Below are positions 20,034 through 31,816 of a stretch of 64,000 bases of DNA, one piece after another (positions within the stretch are counted from its first letter, which is position 1; each line of letters opens with the position of its first letter). The stretch is from NCBI GenBank assembly GCA_037043455.1, contig JAWPHD010000240.1:124001-188000 (forward strand), written 5' to 3'. The notes under the pieces were generated by a model. That model did no database searches, was not told where the DNA came from, and saw nothing but the letters and a program-made list of their open reading frames with translations. Made by a program: the position numbers and the translations under genes. The stretch is from Cyrtodaria siliqua (lineage: Eukaryota; Mollusca; Bivalvia; Adapedonta; Hiatellidae).

Positions 20034-20990
20034 GTGGCATAACCTCAGCATGGGTGACATAACCTCATCATGGGTGACATAACCTCATCATGGGTGACAT
20101 AATCTCATCATGGGTATAACCTCATCATGGGTGACATAACCTCAGCATGGGTGACATAACCTCAGCATGGGTGACATTATTAGTTATTGGGTTTGTTACT
20201 GACCCCCTACAGAAATATGTGGGGTCAGTGAGATTTATAGGGGGCGAGGCGATAGCCGAGTTCCCCTATACATCTGACTGACCCCACATATTTCTGTAGG
20301 GGGTTAGTAACAAACCCAATAACTGATTTATTGCATCAAGCACCTTTTTTAAGGCAAACGCCGATATTTAAACCATTATAATGGAGCGTCAACGTCACTG
20401 AGGCGTTCGCGCAATTTGACGTCATGACGTTGACGTCACGACCGGAACAGTTTAAAAACATTATTAAATTGACTTATTATGTTTGTTACTAACGATTTAA
20501 AGAACTATTTGCAAATGATTTAAACTTTGAATCAAAATTGTAGTCCATATTGTTTTAGTGACCCTCTATGAAATCTACTGACACACTATAGAATAATAGA
20601 GGGTGACACCATGTGACCGCTCTAATCCAATGAAATTCCTAGGATTTTGTGCGAGGTGCAATAAAACCTAATCATGGGTGACATAACCTCAGCATGGGTG
20701 ATATAACTTCATCATGGGTGACATAAACTCATCATGGGTGACATAACCTCAGCATAGTGACATAACTTCATCATGGGTGACATAATTTCATCATGGGTGA
20801 CATAACCTCAGCATGGGTGATATAACTTCATTATGGGTGACATAACCTCAGCATGGGTGACATAACCTCAGCATGGGTGACAACCTCACCATGAGTGACA
20901 TAACCTCATCATGGATGACATAACCTCAGCATGAGCGACATAACTTCAACATGGGTGACATAGTATGGGTACCATCCTCAATGTCAAAGT
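20034..20990. repeat. ~20-bp minisatellite split by an insertion
   Basis: Unit: CATCATGGGTGACATAACCT, alternating CAGC/CATC. About seven units lie before 20178 and about fifteen after 20666; the palindrome-headed element between them interrupts the array. A minor CCTCAATGT repeat trails to about 21030. Confidence 0.92.
20178..20666. mobile_element. Palindrome-headed element P3
   Basis: Arms 20182-20229 and 20277-20324 (48 bp, one mismatch) flank a 47-bp centre with its own smaller palindrome, TATAGGGG...CCCCTATA around CGAGGCGATAGCCGAG. TTTATTGCA at 20327 pairs with TGCAATAAA at 20657-20665, the last bases before the minisatellite resumes. Inside are TGACGTCA at 20417 and 20431. The surrounding minisatellite delimits the insert well. 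Non-coding. Confidence 0.78.
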
Positions 20991-21030
20991 ATGGGTACCA
21001 TCCTCAATGTCCTCAATGTCCTCAATGTCA

Positions 21031-21477
21031 ATAACACAGTACCAGATTTTACGCATGCAGTTAATTGTTTACAACTATACTTACCATATATGAACTGACT
21101 TTGCTAGTTGGATTGGTCCATTATTGACTTGTATGTGATCTATGTCATCAACATGTTTACATGACACAATAATCTGAAGTTCACAAGTGTGCACTAACTA
21201 TGAACTATTTGTAAATATTGGAAGTTAAGAATGACTCTCTTGAACTGAGGGATACTATATTTCCCCATTAATATAATGGTTCTGCTCTAAGCAGTCCTAG
21301 TGCCCAGGGCATTAAGCACTAGAGGGCACTGATTCACCTCACATTTGGCTTGTATATTAATCATCCAGGATCGGTTAAAGGCACAATGTCCTGTAACATT
21401 TACCTTATAAAACACAAAATAATTACGTTAACAAACATAACACACCAACCATTGATGAATATTTACTAAATAAAACC
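21031..21477. other. Unassigned DNA
   Basis: No gene recognised. A stretch at about 21085-21180 is open on the minus strand between AG and GT signals, but its phase and sequence do not fit DDX11. Confidence 0.45.
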
Positions 21478-22000
21478 AAGATTGTTTGACGGAATTCAAT
21501 AGCGGTACATAAAAATAAGAACCGCTTCGTGGGTTTGAACTCGTAACCCACACTAAAATTACACTCGCGGGTAATCAGTGTTTTTTTTATGTGTTTTGTG
21601 AATGCAGCCTGTGCCTGTGCCATTGTGAAAAATAGCGGCATTTTTCTAGAAATTGTGAAAATTGTGAAATATTATAACAAAAGAAAAAGAAACTTTTTTC
21701 ACTTTTAATTTCAGTTTAATATCCCTTGGTTTTAAGTTTTGTTTTTGGTAAATACAGAATAGTTTTAACACCAGCGTATATTAATACTAGTATCCTTACT
21801 GGTCTGTATTTACCCTAATATATATATATATTTTTTTTTTCAGATTGTGAATTTTTTGGATATAATTGTGAAAAAAGTATACTTTTTGGCATTGTGAATG
21901 GGGCCAAATAACGGCCCCAAATGAGGCATAAAAAAAACACTGGTAATAATAGTTTAACTGCGTAATAGTCGACCTCGCTGCCAACTGAGCTAAACGGGCA
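21478..22000 (-). mobile_element. tRNA-like sequence (SINE head or tRNA pseudogene), split by a hAT-like MITE
   Basis: On the minus strand GCCCGTTTAGCTCAGTTGGC is a tRNA 5' end with A-box. After the insert, GGTTACGAGTTCAAACCC gives the T-arm/B-box. With the insert and one GTAAT removed, the halves are about 70 bp and 60 bp, too long for a simple tRNA and without a matching acceptor stem. Confidence 0.6.
21576..21942. mobile_element. hAT-like MITE with 5-bp target duplication
   Basis: The ends CAGTGTTTTTTTTATG and CATAAAAAAAACACTG are 16-bp perfect inverted repeats. GTAAT flanks both sides (21571-21575, 21943-21947). The interior repeats ATTGTGAA. The CAGTG start is hAT-like; hAT elements usually give 8 bp, but a 5-bp class is known. 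Confidence 0.82.
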
Positions 22001-22152
22001 GGATGTATTGCGTAAGACATACTGTATAGAAAACCTATCAAGCTAATGAATGTCATGCGATCAGCACAAATTGTAAATATTTATCTGGGTCTTTGCTCAT
22101 GTTTTCATGCATACATCTGTTATATCTGCTTACTTACGGACAGTGTCCCTTT

Positions 22153-22990
22153 AAAGGGACTGGAGACTATATATATACTATCATTTTAGGCAGAAAAGGT
22201 TAAAGGGACCGAGACGATTTGGACGTTATTTTATCCCGAAAAGGTTAAAAGGACTGGAGATGATTTGGATGTCACTTTATCCAGGATTTTAATCTAAAAT
22301 CTACGGTAATAAAAAAGAAATGAATGAATATTACCACTGGTGTTGTTCTGATGTATGATATGTTTTATATGTTTTATGTGCTGAACTCTCCTGGGTTAGC
22401 TATGCACACATAACGAACCCCAGTTAATAGCTATGCATGACAAACTAAAGACATAAATGTAATCATTTGAAATTTTCTATATAATATACCTAGTACATAT
22501 CATACACAACATGTTTTTAGTACAACAACGGCACCAAACAACACCTTCATTCATTTCTTTTTTATTACCCTCAATTCTAGATTAAATTATTGATTCTGAG
22601 TTCACATAAAACCCTGTTAAAGGGACTGGAGACGATCTGGATCTCATTTTATCCAGGAAAGCTGAAAGGACTGGAGACAATTTGGACATCATATTATCCA
22701 GGAAAAGTTAAAGGGACTGGAGACAATTTGGATGTCATTTTATCCAGGAAAGGTGGAGATGATTTGGACATCATTTTATCCAGAAAAGGTTAAAGGGACT
22801 GGAGTTGATGTTGACTTCATTTTATTTAGGAACGGTTAAAGGGACTGAGACGATTTGGATGTTATTTTATCCAGGAAAAGTTAAAGGGACTGTAGACGAT
22901 CTGGATGTCATTTTATCCAAGAAAAGGTTATAGTGACTGGAGAAGATTTGGACGTCATTTTATCCAGGAAAAGTTAAAGGGACTGGGGAC
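22153..22990. repeat. ~47-bp minisatellite split by a MITE
   Basis: Unit: TTAAAGGGACTGGAGACGAT, TTGGATGTCATTTTATCC, AGGAAAAGG. Units lie at 22153-22285 and 22612-22990. Confidence 0.88.
22286..22590. mobile_element. Small TIR element inside the minisatellite
   Basis: The left ATTTTAATCTAAAATCTACG, GTAATAAAAAAGAAATGAAT pairs with the right ATTCATTTCTTTTTTATTAC...AGATTAAAT. The inverted repeats are about 43 bp with a few mismatches. The target duplication is unclear. Confidence 0.65.
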
Positions 22991-23751
22991 TTTTTGTGTT
23001 AGGTACAAGCGCTGCTTCACAAAGTATGCAATTATTTAAACAGACAAATCATTATTTTATGTAGAAAAGTACATCAAACTTGAGTTGCCAGCTTTCAACC
23101 AGATTGTTGATCACACCACGCCCTATCTTTAGCTATATAGTGTGCCAACATGAAAATTGAAATTGAGTCTAGTCCTGATACCCCTATTTTTAACAATACT
23201 GCAAACCAACATAATATGATCAACAATATGGCTGTCTGTCCCAGTATCAACCAGTGCATTCTGGAGAAACTGGAACCAGTCTGCAATGAGTGAACTACAT
23301 TGTTTTGAGAAACCAGTCTAAGGTCACTGTGTCAGGCTAATCTCTGTGACCTGAACACCGGTTCACCTAAGGTTACAGTCAACTATAACAGCTGTGACCT
23401 GGGACCGTCCTCATTTAACATTCACTTACTGCAAGGCAGACTGGTTGCAGGGCTTCAAGCCTCATTCTGGAGTCATGCTGACCTCAGATAGAATATTTTG
23501 GAGTGCAGTCTATGAATAATACATAACCTACTATATATTTTTTCCTATGTAAAGCCAGTACTGATGTCACTGTACCAATACAGAAAGTCAGATGCACTCC
23601 CCTACATACAGAACACATGGCATTCAGTGCATACATTGTGTAATATATTTTCCAATATTTTTATGTTAAAAGTGGCAGGATGTAGGGCACCATTTTAAAT
23701 TTTAATACAGGGTAGTGCATTCCCCTAACCAGTCTGGATGTAGGATGTAGG
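22991..23751. other. Unassigned DNA
   Basis: The sequence appears single-copy in this window, and no exon, RNA or repeat was recognised. Confidence 0.5.
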
Positions 23752-24300
23752 AAACAGTATCGGATCCAGGTGGGGCATCTGTAGGGGATCAAGGTGGGGC
23801 ATCTGTGGGGGATCAAGATGGGGCATCTGTAGGGAATCAAGGTGGGGCATCTGTAGGGGATCAAGGTGGGGCATCTGTAGGGGATCAAGATGGGGCATCT
23901 ATAGGGGATCAAGGTGGGGCATCTGTAGGGGATCAAGGTGGGGTATCTGTAGGGGTTTGAGGTGGGGGCATCTTAGGGGATCAAGGTGGGGCATCTGTAG
24001 GGGATCAAGGTGGGGCATCTGTAGGGGATCAAGGTGGGGCATCTGTAGGGGATCAAGGTGGGGCATCTGTAGGGCATCAGTAAGGCATCAAGGTGGGGCA
24101 TCTGTAGGGGGTCCAGGTGGGGTATCTGTAGGGGATCAAGTTTGGGTATCTGTAGCAGATGCAAGTGGGATATCTGTAAGGGATCAAAGTGGGGGTATGT
24201 GTAGCAGATCCATGTGGGTATCTGTAGGGAGTCCAGGTAGGGTATCTGTATGGGGATCCAGGTGGGTATCTGTAGGGGATCCAGGTGGGGTTCCCAAAGG
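23752..24300. repeat. 25-bp minisatellite, about 20 units
   Basis: Unit: GATCAAGGTGGGGCATCTGT plus AGGGG, degrading to longer GATCCAGGTGGG units on the right. Confidence 0.93.
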
Positions 24301-24439
24301 TTACTTCTACATCAATTTGGAATCGGGGGAACCTGCGATTGTTTCTATACAGTACACTTTACCATACAGTGATCACTGTTTCTATTTATTGATTTACATA
24401 CATATAGTTTATATTACTACCATATCATCCCTTATTTGT

Positions 24440-24580
24440 AAATAGTTTTATCTTTACATATTTACATTAATTTTTAATTACTATTTCATTTCTTCATCTT
24501 TCATCAGTTTTTGTGCACAATATGATCTATTTATGTGTTGACGTGCCATAAAACACCATTCATTCATTTATTCATTCTGT
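24440..24580 (+). mobile_element. SINE-like 3' fragment with (CATT)n tail
   Basis: GTTTTATCTTTACATATTTA, TTTTGTGCACAATATGA, TTATGTGTTGACGTGCCATA, AAACACCATTCATTCATT. The same fragment occurs in reverse at 28845-28966, flanking the satellite between them. Confidence 0.7.
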
Positions 24581-24584
24581 TTCT

Positions 24585-27500
24585 ATACAGTACCCTTTAC
24601 CATGCAGTGATGACTGTTTCTGTACAGTACACTTTACCAAGTAGTGACAACTGTCTCTGTACAGTACACTTTACCATGCAGTGATGACTGTTTCTCTACA
24701 GTACACTTTACCAAGTAGTGACAACTGTCTCTGTACAGTACACTTTACCATGCAGTGACAGCTGCATTGATGACTGTTTCTATACAGTAACTTTTAATAC
24801 CATGCAGTGATGACTGTTCTACCATGCCATGACAACTGTTTCTATACAGTACACTACCATGCAGTGACAGCTGTTTCAATACAGTACACTTTACCTTGCA
24901 GTGATAACTGTTTCTATACAGTACACTTTACCATACGATTATAACTGTTTTTGCAAAGTACACTTTACCATGCAGTGATGACTGTTTCTGTAAAGTACAC
25001 GTTACCATGCAGTGAAGACTGTTTCTGTACAGTACACTGTACCATGCAGTGACAACTGTTTCTATACAGTACACTTTACCATGCAGTGATGACTGTTTCT
25101 GTACAGTACACGTTACCATGCAGTGACAGCTGTTTCTATACAGTACACTTTACCATGCAGTGACAGCTGTTTCTATACAGTACACTTTACCACACTTTAT
25201 CATGCAGTGACAGCTGTTTCTATACAGTACACTTTACCATGCAGTGATGACTGTTTTTGCACACTACCATGCAGTGACAACTGTTTCTATACAGTACACT
25301 TTACCATGCAGTGATGACTGTTTCTGTACAGTACACTTTACCATGCAGTGATGACTGTTTTTGCACACTACCATGAAGTGACAACTGTTTCTATACAGTA
25401 TACTTTACCATGCAGTGATGACTGTTTGGATACAGTACACTTTACCATGCAGTGACAGCTGTTTCAATACAGTACACTTTACCTTGCAGTGATGACTGTT
25501 TCTGTACAGTACACTTTACCATACAGTGAAGACTGTTTTTGCACAGTATACTTTACCATTCTGATTCAGTGTTAACTGTTTCTATACAGTACACTACCAT
25601 ACAAGGATAACTGTTTCTATACAGTACACTTTTAATACCATGCAGTGATGACTGTTCTACCATGCCATGACAACTGTTTCTATACAGTACACTACCATGC
25701 AGTGACAGCTGTTTCAATACAGTACACTTTACCTTGCAGTGATAACTGTTTCTATACAGTACACTTTACCATACAATTATAACTGTTTTTGCAAAGTACA
25801 CTTTACCATGCAGTGATGACTGTTTCTGTAAAGTACACTTTACCATGCAGTGAAGACTGTTTCTGTACAGTACACTGTACCATGCAGTGACAACTGTTTC
25901 TATACAGTACACTTTACCATGCAGTGATGACTGTTTCTGTACAGTACACGTTACCATGCAGTGACAGCTGTTTCTATACAGTACACTTTACCACACTTTA
26001 CCATGCAGTGACAGCTGTTTCTATACAGTACACTTTACCATGCAGTGACAGCTGTTTCTATACAGTACACTTTACCATGCAGTGATGACTGTTTCTGTAC
26101 AGTACACTTTACTATGCAGTGATGACTGTTTTTGCACACTACCATGAAGTGACAACTGTTTCTATACAGTATACTTTACCATGCAGTGATGACTGTTAGG
26201 ATACAGTACACTTTACCATGCAGTGACAGCTGTTTCAATACAGTACACTTTACCTTGCAGTGATGACTGTTTCTGTACAGTACACTTTACCATACAGTGA
26301 AGACTGTTTTTGCACAGTACACTTTACCATTCTGATTCAGTGTTAACTGTTTCTATACGGTACACTACCATGCAAGGTTAACTGTTTCTATACAGTACAC
26401 TTTTAATACCATGCAGTGATGACTGTTCTACCATGCAGTGACAACAGTTTCTATACAGTACACTACCATGCAGTGACAGCTGTTTCAATACAGTACACTT
26501 TACCTTGCAGTGATGACTGTTTCTGTACAGTACACTTTACCATACAGTGATAACTGTTTCTATACAGTAAACTACCATGCAGTGATAACTGTTTCTATAT
26601 AGTACACTTTAATACCATGCAGTGAGGACTGTTCTACCATGCAGTGACAACTGTCTCTATACAGTACACTACCATGCAGTGACAGCTGTTTCAATACAGT
26701 ACACTTTACCTTGCAGTGATGGCTGTTTCTGTACAGTACACTTTACCTTAGAGTTATGACTGTTTCTGCAAAGTACACTTTACCATTCAGTGTTAACAGT
26801 TTCCATACAGTACGCTTTACCATGCAGTGACAGCTGTTTCTATACAATACACTTTACCATGCAGTGATAACTGTTTCTATACAGTAAACTACCATGCAGT
26901 GATAATTGTTTCTATACAGTATACTTTTAATACCATGCAGTGATGACTGTTCTACCATGCAGTGACAACTGTTTCTATACAGTACACTACCATGCAAGTA
27001 ACAGCTGTTTCTATACAGTAACATTTAATACCATGCAGTGATGACTGTTTTATCATGCAGTGATAACTGTTTCTATACACTACACTACCATGCAGTGACA
27101 GCTGTTTCTATACAGTAACTTTTAATACCATGCAGTGATGACTGTTCTACCATGCAGTGACAACTGTTTCTATACAGTACACTACCATGCAGTGACAGCT
27201 TTTTCTATACAGTACACTTAACCTTGCAGTAATGACTGTTTTTGCACAGTACACTTTACCATTCAATGATAACTGTTTCTATACAGTACACTTTTCCATA
27301 CAGTGATAACTGTTTCTATACAGTACACTTTACCATACCGTGATGACTGTTTTTGCACAGTACACTTTACCATACAGTGATAACTGTTTCTATACAGTAC
27401 ATACCATTCAATGATAACTGTTTTTGCAAAGTACACTTTACCATACAGTGATAACTGTTTCTATACCATTCAGTGTTAACTGTTTCTATACAGAACACTT

Positions 27501-28055
27501 TACCATGCAGTGACAGCTGTTTCTATACAATACACTTTACCATGCAGTGATAACTGTTTCTATACAGTACCATTTAATACCATGCAGTGATGACTGTTCT
27601 ACCATGCAGTGACAACTGTTTCTATACAGTACACTACCATGCAATGACAGCTGTTTCTATACAGTAACTTTTAATACCATGCAGTGATGACTGTTCTACC
27701 ATGCAGTGACAACTGTTTCTATACAGTACACTACCATGCAGTGACAGCTGTTTCAATACAGTACACTTTACCTTGCAGTGATAACTGTTTTTATACAGTA
27801 CACTTTACCATACAGTGATAACTGTTTTTGCACAGTACACTTTACCATGCAGTGATAACTGTTTCTATACAGTACACTTTACCATACAGTGATTACTGTT
27901 TTTGCACAGTACACTTTACCATGCAGTGATAACTGTTTCTATACAGTACACTTTACCATACAATGATAACTGTTTCTATACAGTACACTTTACCATTCGA
28001 TGGTAACTGTTTCTATACAGTACACTACCATGCAGTGACATCCCTACCACCACAC
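24585..28055. repeat. 37-bp satellite array, about 90 units, with higher-order repeats
   Basis: Unit: ACCATGCAGTGATGACTGTT plus TCTGTACAGTACACTTT, with shorter ACACTACC and AATACC variants. A segment around 24801-25250 recurs at an offset of about 838 bp (25637 on), including the rare variants, so blocks were duplicated after units diverged. Confidence 0.95.
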
Positions 28056-28844
28056 AAATATCCCTGCCACCACAAAAATCACGTGAGATAGCAGAGGCCA
28101 TGTGATAACAAAAATGGTGATACACTAGTTTGCAGTGACACCCATGTTAGGTGACATGACAACAGTCTATAATGAAAGTCTGGGCAAGTGCAATAGGTGT
28201 AAGAAATTAGGTCAATATATACTTGTGAAGGATAGGCATAGTCACACAGCACTTGACTCCACTATCCAGGAACTGGTACAGTATGCAAAGGTGGGACTCA
28301 CCTATAAACCAAGAAATCCAGAAAACTATATTTTTCTTAAACCTTGTCCTTGACAAAAACTTGTTTTTTTGCCATATTTTATATTACAGATGACTTGTTT
28401 ATCTGATATCTAGGTCAAATGCATGTATTAGGTCATCTGTGATATAACTGAATCATATAAACAATTATACTAAATTATTATATTCTTAATATTCTTCTCT
28501 ATACATGTCTATAAAACTAAAAATACCCGCCGATCATCTTTCTAATGCACCTAGAATGTAACATGTTATTCCGTTGGTTAACTTCTCGAAATTGTGACCA
28601 TTTAGAAGTAGGATTTACCTAATGTTGAAACAAAACAACCTGAAACTAAATGGCTGCGCCCAAGATTTTTTTTAAATTTAACATACTAAGATTTTTAATC
28701 TTGGCTGCTAACTGTCATGAAATTATGTTTTTAAACCAACCAAAAAAAAACTCATATACTATGTAATAAATGTAATAAAGTATACTGGTGAAACTTCACT
28801 CCACATTATCACACACTTTAATAATAACTATAACACACCTGAAT
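28056..28844. other. Unassigned DNA
   Basis: 28135-28353 has a 72-codon plus-strand frame (MTPMLGDMTTVYNESLGKCN...) with no recognised domain. The rest is AT-rich with nothing recognised. Confidence 0.4.
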
Positions 28845-28966
28845 GAATGAATGAATGGTATTTTACGGCACGTCGACACATAAATAGGTCATATTGTGCG
28901 CAAAAATTGATGAAAAATGAAGTATTATTTAAAAATTAGGGTAAATATATAAAGATAAAACTATTA
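28845..28966 (-). mobile_element. SINE-like 3' fragment, inverted copy
   Basis: (GAAT)n then GGTATTTTACGGCACGTCGA, CACATAAATAGGTCATATTG. It is the reverse complement of 24440-24580. Confidence 0.7.
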
Positions 28967-30158
28967 AACAAGAGGTCAATGACCTTGAAGCTCTACTGAT
29001 TGATTTTGATTTCAGGAAGTAGTCGCTACAGACTTTTTTTTTGAAAAAATATTTTTAGCCGTGGCGGCCATCTTGAATTTCCGGCCGACCTGAAATTTTG
29101 CTAGGATCAATTAGACATCAAGAGCAACATTCCTGTGAAGTTTCATAAAAATCCGTCAAGTAGTTTCACAGGAATAGTCGCTACAAGTTTTCATTATATA
29201 ACTCTATGTAAACAAAGATGGCCACTGACAGCCATGTTTAACGTCGAATCAAAATAATGTTTGACTCTGATAACCATCATGTCATGCTGATCATTTTACA
29301 AAAAGTCCCATATCAATATCACTTATAGTTTTCAAGACGTAGTCGCTACAAACTTCTTTTTTAAAAAATCTAATTTTAGCTATGGCGGCCATCTTGAGTT
29401 TCTGTTCGATCTAAAATTTTGCTAGGATCAATTAAACATTAAGAGCAACATTCCTTAAACAAAGATGGCCGCTGGCAGCCATGTTTAACGTTGAATCAAA
29501 ACAATTTTTGATAAGGACCGACATCATGTCATGCTGATCATTTTACAAAAAGTCCAATATCAATATCACTTATAGTCTTCAAGTAGTAGTCGCTACAAAC
29601 TTGTATTTTGAAAATCTATTTTTAGCCATGGCAGCCATCTTGAATTTCCGTGCGACCTGAAATTTTGCTAGGATCAATAAGACATCAAGAGCAACATTCC
29701 TGTGAAGTTTCATGAAAATCCGTCAAGTAGTTTCAGAGGAGTAGTCGCTACAAGTTTTCATCATATAACTCTATGTAAACAAAGATGGCCACTGGCAGCC
29801 ATGTTTAACGTCGAATCAAAACGATTTTCGACAAGGACCAACATCATGTCATGCTGATCATTTTAGAAAAGTCCCATATCAATATCACTTATAGTTTTCA
29901 TGAAGTAGTCGCTACAAACTTGTTTTTTAAAAACCTATTTTTAGATCTGGCGGCCATCTTGGATTTCACATCAACATGAATTTTTGCTAGGATCAACTAG
30001 ACTTCATGGACAACATTTCTGTAAAGTTTCATGAAAATCCATTCAGTAGTTTCAGAGGAGAAGTCGCTACAAAAAAAAGGTTTACGGACAGACAGACGGA
30101 CGGACGGACGGACGCCGCACCACGGCATAAGCTCTGCTGATCTCTGATCAGTAGAGCT
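28967..30158. mobile_element. Pearl/Helentron-like element with ~320-bp tandem core
   Basis: The 5' end AACAAGAGGTCAATGACCTT is followed by AGCTCTACTGAT (28989-29000). The 3' end is its exact inverse ATCAGTAGAGCT (30147-30158). The 3' end forms a hairpin with AGCTCTGCTGATC just before it and is preceded by a GACAGACAGACGGACGGACG tract. The core has units of AAGATGGCCACTGGCAGCCA, CATCATGTCATGCTGATCAT and GGCGGCCATCTTGAATTTCC. Subterminal inverted repeats, a 3' hairpin, a tetranucleotide tract and a tandem core fit bivalve pearl elements and non-autonomous Helentrons. Confidence 0.8.
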
Positions 30159-30372
30159 AAAAACCTATTTTTAGATCTGGTGGCCATCTTGGATTTCACA
30201 TCAACATGAATTTTTGCTAGGATCAACTAGACTTCATGGGCAACATTTCTGTAAAGTTTCATGAAAATCCATTCAGTAGTTTTAAAGGAGAAGTCGCTAC
30301 AAAAAAAAGTTTACGGACAGACGGACGCCGCACCACGGCATAAGCTCTGCTGATCTCTGATCAGTAGAGCTA
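30159..30372. repeat. Duplicated 3' end of the preceding element
   Basis: The last core part and the ATCAGTAGAGCT end are repeated once, with a shorter GACGG tract. Confidence 0.8.
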
Positions 30373-31132
30373 AAAACTAAGGGATGATAAGGTGTAATAT
30401 AAACTATGTATGTAAATAACACACCTGAACAAAAGATGAAGCCATGAATCGGGCAAAAACAATCTATTTCTATATTTGTGCCATAAACCTTAAAATAGAT
30501 TCACCAGTAGTGAATGATAATTCACAATCCACATCTGTGCAAAAAATGGACTGGTCCAAAACATATATTGCATTCTGCTCATGTAATGTACTGCAGAATG
30601 GTTGTGAGCCAGTCTAGAACAATCCCAGTCTGCTTCACTCTGTTCACAGTGAGGTGAATGGCTGAAGGTAGACAGCTCTGACCTCTATCAACACAAATAC
30701 CAGGTCATAGACCCACAACACCACAAAACAGCAGAGGATAGACAACCCAACAGCAGGGCACAATGAACTCTCGTTGATATTTTGTAGGATATCAACCCAG
30801 GCCTGGTTTTCATGACATGACATCTAGAGATCTAGTTTAATAGTTTTACATTACAAGATACAAGATTTTATTAACCAATTAAGGGCCCTCAAAGGGGCAA
30901 ATAATTTAGTACAGTGATTGCAATGATTGGTAAGTAAAACAATGACAAAATAAACCAAAGCACATACACTGAGCAGAGTCGCCTACAGCAAGTGTCATCC
31001 TGCAGACCTGGTTTAATATTTATGAAACATTTTACATTGCTCAACATGATGGGTTAGATCAGAAGGAGAAAAACATGTGTTGTTTGTTGGAATGAATTAA
31101 ATGGTTTTTTTACATCAGTTCACACATCATAT
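30373..31132. other. Unassigned DNA
   Basis: No exon or RNA recognised. ACAAGATTTTATTAACCAAT near 30851 looks like a retroelement tail but has no body. Confidence 0.4.
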
Positions 31133-31550
31133 CAGTATACAGTTATCACATGTGTATTTGGGGAACAGTCAAAACTGTTTTTCCGAGGTGGAGGGGATGG
31201 CAGTGTGAACTGTTTCCCGAGGCCTATCGGCCTCGGGAAACAGTTCACACTGACATCCCCCGACACCAAGGGAAAACAGTTTTGACTGTTCCCCAAACAC
31301 ACATGTGATAACTGTTTTATTACCTGATTAATGTTACTGTACGAAACAGTGAAAATGAAAATTTGTTTTATAATGGGAACCTATGGTGAAAAAAGCAACA
31401 TGACGTCACGCAAACGAAATTCCAGCAGATAAGGGAAACAGTCGAAACTAAAGCCCGGTAACAGTTCGTTTTCACCGGGAACAGTCTTTTCCTTAATGAA
31501 TTAGCAAGAAATGACGATATAGCATTTATATAGGAGATCAGGTAATAATA
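31133..31550. mobile_element. Palindrome-headed element P2, copy b
   Basis: It matches 9668-10086 along its whole length with few changes (for example CCGAGGCCTATCGGCCTCGG at the centre). Palindrome 31140-31314; TGACGTCA at 31401-31408; it ends ATCAGGTAATAATA. CACATCATATC occurs just before the element and again about 10 bp after it, a possible but imperfect target duplication. Confidence 0.8.
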
Positions 31551-31725
31551 TATCTTGGGACACATCATATCTGTATATATTGGGGACAGCAACCTCAGAG
31601 GGAGATTGAGGTTTACGAAATCCTCTTTGGCAGAAAATAGATTAAAAAAGTTCATAGGTAACCTAAATAAATACAATATTATTCTGAGGCCCTCCAACAT
31701 GTTGCAGCTGAGACAATTCTGGATG

Positions 31726-31816
31726 TTAAAGGACACATAATTAATATTAATGATTGAACAAATACAAGTTATGAAAGAAAACTAACTGGATTGCCGTTTA
31801 CCGTGTGTCCCTTTAA
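31726..31816. mobile_element. TTAA MITE family 1, 91-bp deletion derivative
   Basis: It starts TTAAAGGACACAT, includes AATTAATATTAATGATTGAA and ACAAGTTATG of the family body, and ends CCGTGTGTCCCTTTAA. Confidence 0.65.

Noticed and set aside
21085..21180. Candidate minus-strand exon (IIVSCKHVDD...) upstream of the 19504-19653 exon
   Set aside because: The SC.HV resemblance to DDX11 is weak, spacing is wrong and its exit phase does not match phase 0 of the next exon.
28135..28353. 72-codon plus-strand frame as a gene
   Set aside because: No recognised domain, homology phrase or splice context.
20178..31550. Palindrome-headed elements as integrated parvovirus-like termini
   Set aside because: Only the hairpin shape is reminiscent; there is no Rep or capsid coding sequence, and only one end is palindromic in three of the cases.
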